Shown in pieces: positions 7,126 through 8,576 of a stretch of 8,576 bases of DNA. A model generated the notes under the pieces. It made no database searches. It was not told the DNA's origin and was given only the letters and a program-made list of their open reading frames with translations. Source of the DNA: Oscillospiraceae bacterium. Lineage in GTDB: Bacteria > Bacillota_A > Clostridia > Oscillospirales > Oscillospiraceae. The stretch's first letter is position 1, and every line of letters begins with the position of its first letter. The DNA is taken from positions 1-8,576 of the forward strand of contig JAFQLA010000301.1 of the NCBI GenBank assembly GCA_017396725.1. Direction: 5' to 3'. The translations under genes and the position numbers were made by a program.

Positions 7126-8204
7126 TATGCCTTATCCTCCTTTGCTGCGCGCTTGATGGCGCGCTTCTTGCTCAGCGTAGCGAAATAGCCGCTGCCGATA
7201 ACGAACAGGATTACCAGAGCCTGAATAACACTGACCATTGCAGCGGGAACACCTGCGTCGATCTGCATCTGGTTAGAACCGGAACGCAGAGCACCGAACA
7301 GACCGGAGGAAAGAACAATACCCATGGGAGTGTTGCGGCCCAGAAGAGCAGCAGCAATACCGTCGAAACCGTAGCTGGGGGAGAAGTTCTTGTAAACGCG
7401 GATCTGGATACCGAGAATTTCGGTGAGACCTGCCATACCGGCAACGCCGCCGGCCAGGAACATGGCCATGAGGGAGCGGGACTTGGTGTTGAAGCCTGCG
7501 TAACGGGCAGCTTCAGGGTTCAGACCTACAACGCGGGTCTCAAAGCCCTGACGGGTGCGCCACAGGAAGATAAAGTAAAGAATTACGCAAATGATTGCGA
7601 TGAAGATACCTGCGTGAACGCGGGTGCCGCTGATCAGACGGGGAAGCTGTGCGGTCTCGGCCATCTTGGCGGACTGAGGAATAACGCCGCCGGGTTCACG
7701 GACAACACTGTCAACGCAGAAGTTAACAAAGTACTGTGCGATGTAGTTGAGCATGATGGTGGTGATCATTTCGCTGGCGCCGAACTTCAGCTTCAGTGCG
7801 CCTGCCAGCATACCCCACAGACCGCCGCCGACGAAGCCGGCGATGATGCACAGGGGAATATGAATGAAGGAGGGGACCTGCAGGTTCAGAGCAACAAGAG
7901 CGCTGCACAGACCGCCCATATAGAGCTGGCCTTCAGCACCCAGGTTGATCATGCCGCAGCGCTTTGCAAGAGCGTAGCTCAGTGCGGTGAAGATCAAGGG
8001 GATCATCTTGGTGAGGGTTTCACCGATTGCGTTTTTGGAGCCAAAAGCACCCTTGATAAGGGCGGTATAGGCTACCTTGAGATCCAGCCCCATGATGAGA
8101 ATCAGGATGGAGCTAACCAGCAGCGCGAATACGATGGCGCAAAGGGGCATCAACATACCGCTGAGGCTGTCTTTCCACTTGGATTTTTTGAACGAAATAG
8201 ACAT
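7125..8204 (-). CDS. BMP/NupP-type ABC transporter permease (first permease subunit)
   Basis: A 359-residue membrane protein and the first gene of the operon. After a basic N-terminus (KKSKWK) a first membrane segment spans about 16-38. The family motif GMINLGAEGQ is at 84-93, the ATPase-contact loop RQGFETRVVGLNPEAARYAG at 218-237, and AAALLGRNTPMG occurs before the last segments. The tail is strongly basic (KKRAIKRAAKEDK), consistent with a cytoplasmic C-terminus. It belongs to the same permease family as the downstream gene but is about 50 residues longer, the usual long/short pair seen in NupPQ-like importers. AAGGAG lies 5 nt before the ATG. A leader of about 290 nt with terminator/antiterminator folds precedes it and probably controls the whole four-gene unit. 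Confidence 0.95.
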   Translation of the reverse strand: MSISFKKSKWKDSLSGMLMPLCAIVFALLVSSILILIMGLDLKVAYTALIKGAFGSKNAIGETLTKMIPLIFTALSYALAKRCGMINLGAEGQLYMGGLCSALVALNLQVPSFIHIPLCIIAGFVGGGLWGMLAGALKLKFGASEMITTIMLNYIAQYFVNFCVDSVVREPGGVIPQSAKMAETAQLPRLISGTRVHAGIFIAIICVILYFIFLWRTRQGFETRVVGLNPEAARYAGFNTKSRSLMAMFLAGGVAGMAGLTEILGIQIRVYKNFSPSYGFDGIAAALLGRNTPMGIVLSSGLFGALRSGSNQMQIDAGVPAAMVSVIQALVILFVIGSGYFATLSKKRAIKRAAKEDKA

Positions 8205-8215
8205 AGCGACTCCTT

Positions 8216-8229
8216 GAAGTTATTACTTC
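8216..8229 (-). promoter_or_regulatory. Small hairpin just upstream of the permease Shine-Dalgarno
   Basis: GAAGT-TATT-ACTTC pairs over 5 bp and ends immediately beside the AAGGAG at 8210-8215. It may affect access of ribosomes to the first operon gene, but it is weak. Confidence 0.25.
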
Positions 8230-8241
8230 TCTTTTTTTGGT

Positions 8242-8295
8242 TTACCGTTTCGGGGCCATGCTGCAAGGCAACGGGGACCTTGCAGTGGTAAGCAT
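8242..8295 (-). CDS. Possible 17-codon leader peptide in the transporter leader
   Basis: An ATG at 8295 opens a frame reading MLTTARSPLPCSMAPKR and stops with TAA at 8242-8244. It has a strong Shine-Dalgarno, GGAGG (8303-8307), 7 nt upstream. That Shine-Dalgarno is the 3' arm of the leader terminator stem, so it is available only when the terminator is open. The frame contains a hairpin, CTGCAAGG pairing with CCTTGCAG (8261-8268 with 8278-8285). The peptide has no obvious attenuator run of one codon, so it may be a chance frame in which the G-rich stem only resembles a ribosome binding site. Confidence 0.35.
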   Translation of the reverse strand: MLTTARSPLPCSMAPKR

Positions 8296-8357
8296 AAAAA
8301 AACCTCCTCTCGGACAAAGTTTGCTATTCTCACAGCCAAGCAACGTCTGAGAGGAAG
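8296..8357 (-). terminator. Leader-internal intrinsic terminator (expression platform)
   Basis: On the minus strand CTTCCTCTC-A-GAC (8345-8357) pairs with GTC-C-GAGAGGAGG (8303-8315): 12 pairs with one G-U, interrupted by one A/C mismatch. An inner GCAA/TTGC extension is possible. Seven T (8296-8302) follow directly. It lies about 90 nt before the first structural gene, so it would stop operon transcription early unless refolded. Confidence 0.75.
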
Positions 8358-8499
8358 ATCTCCATATCTTTACGGTGTATACCAGCGCAAACTGAACGGG
8401 CTGATATAGACCGGTGCTCCGTCCCTCTTGGCTATTGCTGTGAGATTATGAGCATTAAAGATTAGGTGCTTGCCCGGTACCAACCGAACAATAAATCCT
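8328..8499 (-). promoter_or_regulatory. Structured leader RNA with antiterminator; candidate riboswitch of unknown class
   Basis: Reading the minus strand from the predicted start near 8499, there is a 5' hairpin, TTGTTCGGT with ACCGGGCAA (8470-8491, two G-U). A long-range closing helix follows: TCTCACA and GCCAAG (8427-8445, separated by GCAATA) pair with CTTGGCTGTGAGA (8328-8340). Inside it, AGAGGGA (8422-8428) can pair with TTCCTCT (8350-8356), and TATATCAGC (8400-8408) pairs with GCTGGTATA (8378-8386, one G-U). The inner AGAGGGA pairing takes the 5' arm of the terminator, and the closing helix uses bases in the terminator loop, so the folds are mutually exclusive. Formation of the closed domain would permit read-through. 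I could not match it to purine, PRPP/ppGpp/guanidine (ykkC), TPP, FMN, cobalamin, lysine, M-box, c-di-GMP or T-box consensus motifs. Confidence 0.6.
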
Positions 8500-8505
8500 G
8501 CAGTA

Positions 8506-8533
8506 ATTATATCAGTTTATCAATTAAAATCAA
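8506..8533 (-). promoter_or_regulatory. Sigma-A promoter of the transporter operon
   Basis: On the minus strand TTGATT (8528-8533) is followed after 16 nt by a consensus TATAAT (8506-8511). The start of transcription would be about 8499, giving a leader of roughly 290 nt before the first permease gene. The upstream DNA is A/T-rich, like an UP element. Confidence 0.78.
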
Positions 8534-8576
8534 GAGTTTTTTGTTTTTTGCACAAAATATAGTCAAAATGACGAAA

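Noticed and set aside
8360..8385. Fragments resembling purine riboswitch (CACCGTAAA) and M-box (TATGGAGAT) core motifs
   Set aside because: The fragments are isolated. The three-way junction and loop motifs of the purine aptamer, and the conserved stretches of the M-box, are absent or in the wrong order.
8464..8491. Resemblance of GGTTGGTACCGGG on the minus strand to the T-box sequence AGGGUGGNACCGCG
   Set aside because: It lies at the 5' end of the leader inside its own hairpin, far from the terminator it would have to control, and the neighbouring genes are not aminoacyl-tRNA or amino acid biosynthesis genes.
1..8576. CRISPR arrays, insertion sequences, tRNA genes and attachment sites
   Set aside because: No regularly spaced repeats, transposase-like frames, cloverleaf sequences or flanking direct repeats were found on reading either strand.

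Overview
The window looks like chromosomal DNA of a low-to-mid GC Gram-positive anaerobe of the class Clostridia, perhaps an Oscillospiraceae/Ruminococcaceae-type gut bacterium. This is an inference from the AGGAGG-type ribosome binding sites, the Clostridia-style lipoprotein signal (MKKFLALVLSLIMVLSLVAC), the U-rich intrinsic terminators and the gene families present. No phage, IS, CRISPR, tRNA or rRNA was seen.

Layout: (1) 1-306, the 3' end of an unrecognised plus-strand gene, closed by a terminator. (2) 419-1639, minus strand, a YgeY-type M20 metallohydrolase with its own terminator and a clear sigma-A promoter. (3) 1640-2021, a 382-bp divergent regulatory region. (4) 2022-3023, plus strand, a YgeW-like carbamoyltransferase with a promoter, a hairpin-rich leader and a strong terminator. 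(5) 3074-3312, no gene seen. (6) 3387-8204, a minus-strand four-gene operon for a BMP/NupNOPQ-type ABC importer, transcribed permease 1, permease 2, double ATPase, substrate-binding lipoprotein. (7) 8205-8576, the operon's promoter and a roughly 290-nt structured leader. The leader contains an intrinsic terminator, a competing antiterminator fold and a possible 17-codon leader peptide.

How they fit together: ygeW and ygeY homologues are signature genes of the anaerobic purine/urate degradation set (ygeX, ygeY, ygeW, ssnA, ygfK, hydantoinase, xdhD) known from E. coli and gut Firmicutes. BMP-type ABC importers typically carry nucleosides or related compounds. A sensible but unproven reading is that the importer brings in a purine, nucleoside or ureide. 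YgeY and YgeW would then act on ureido intermediates, with carbamoyl phosphate feeding ATP synthesis through a carbamate kinase outside the window. The most promising undescribed element is the transporter leader RNA, which has the architecture of a riboswitch with transcriptional control but which I could not match to any riboswitch class I know.
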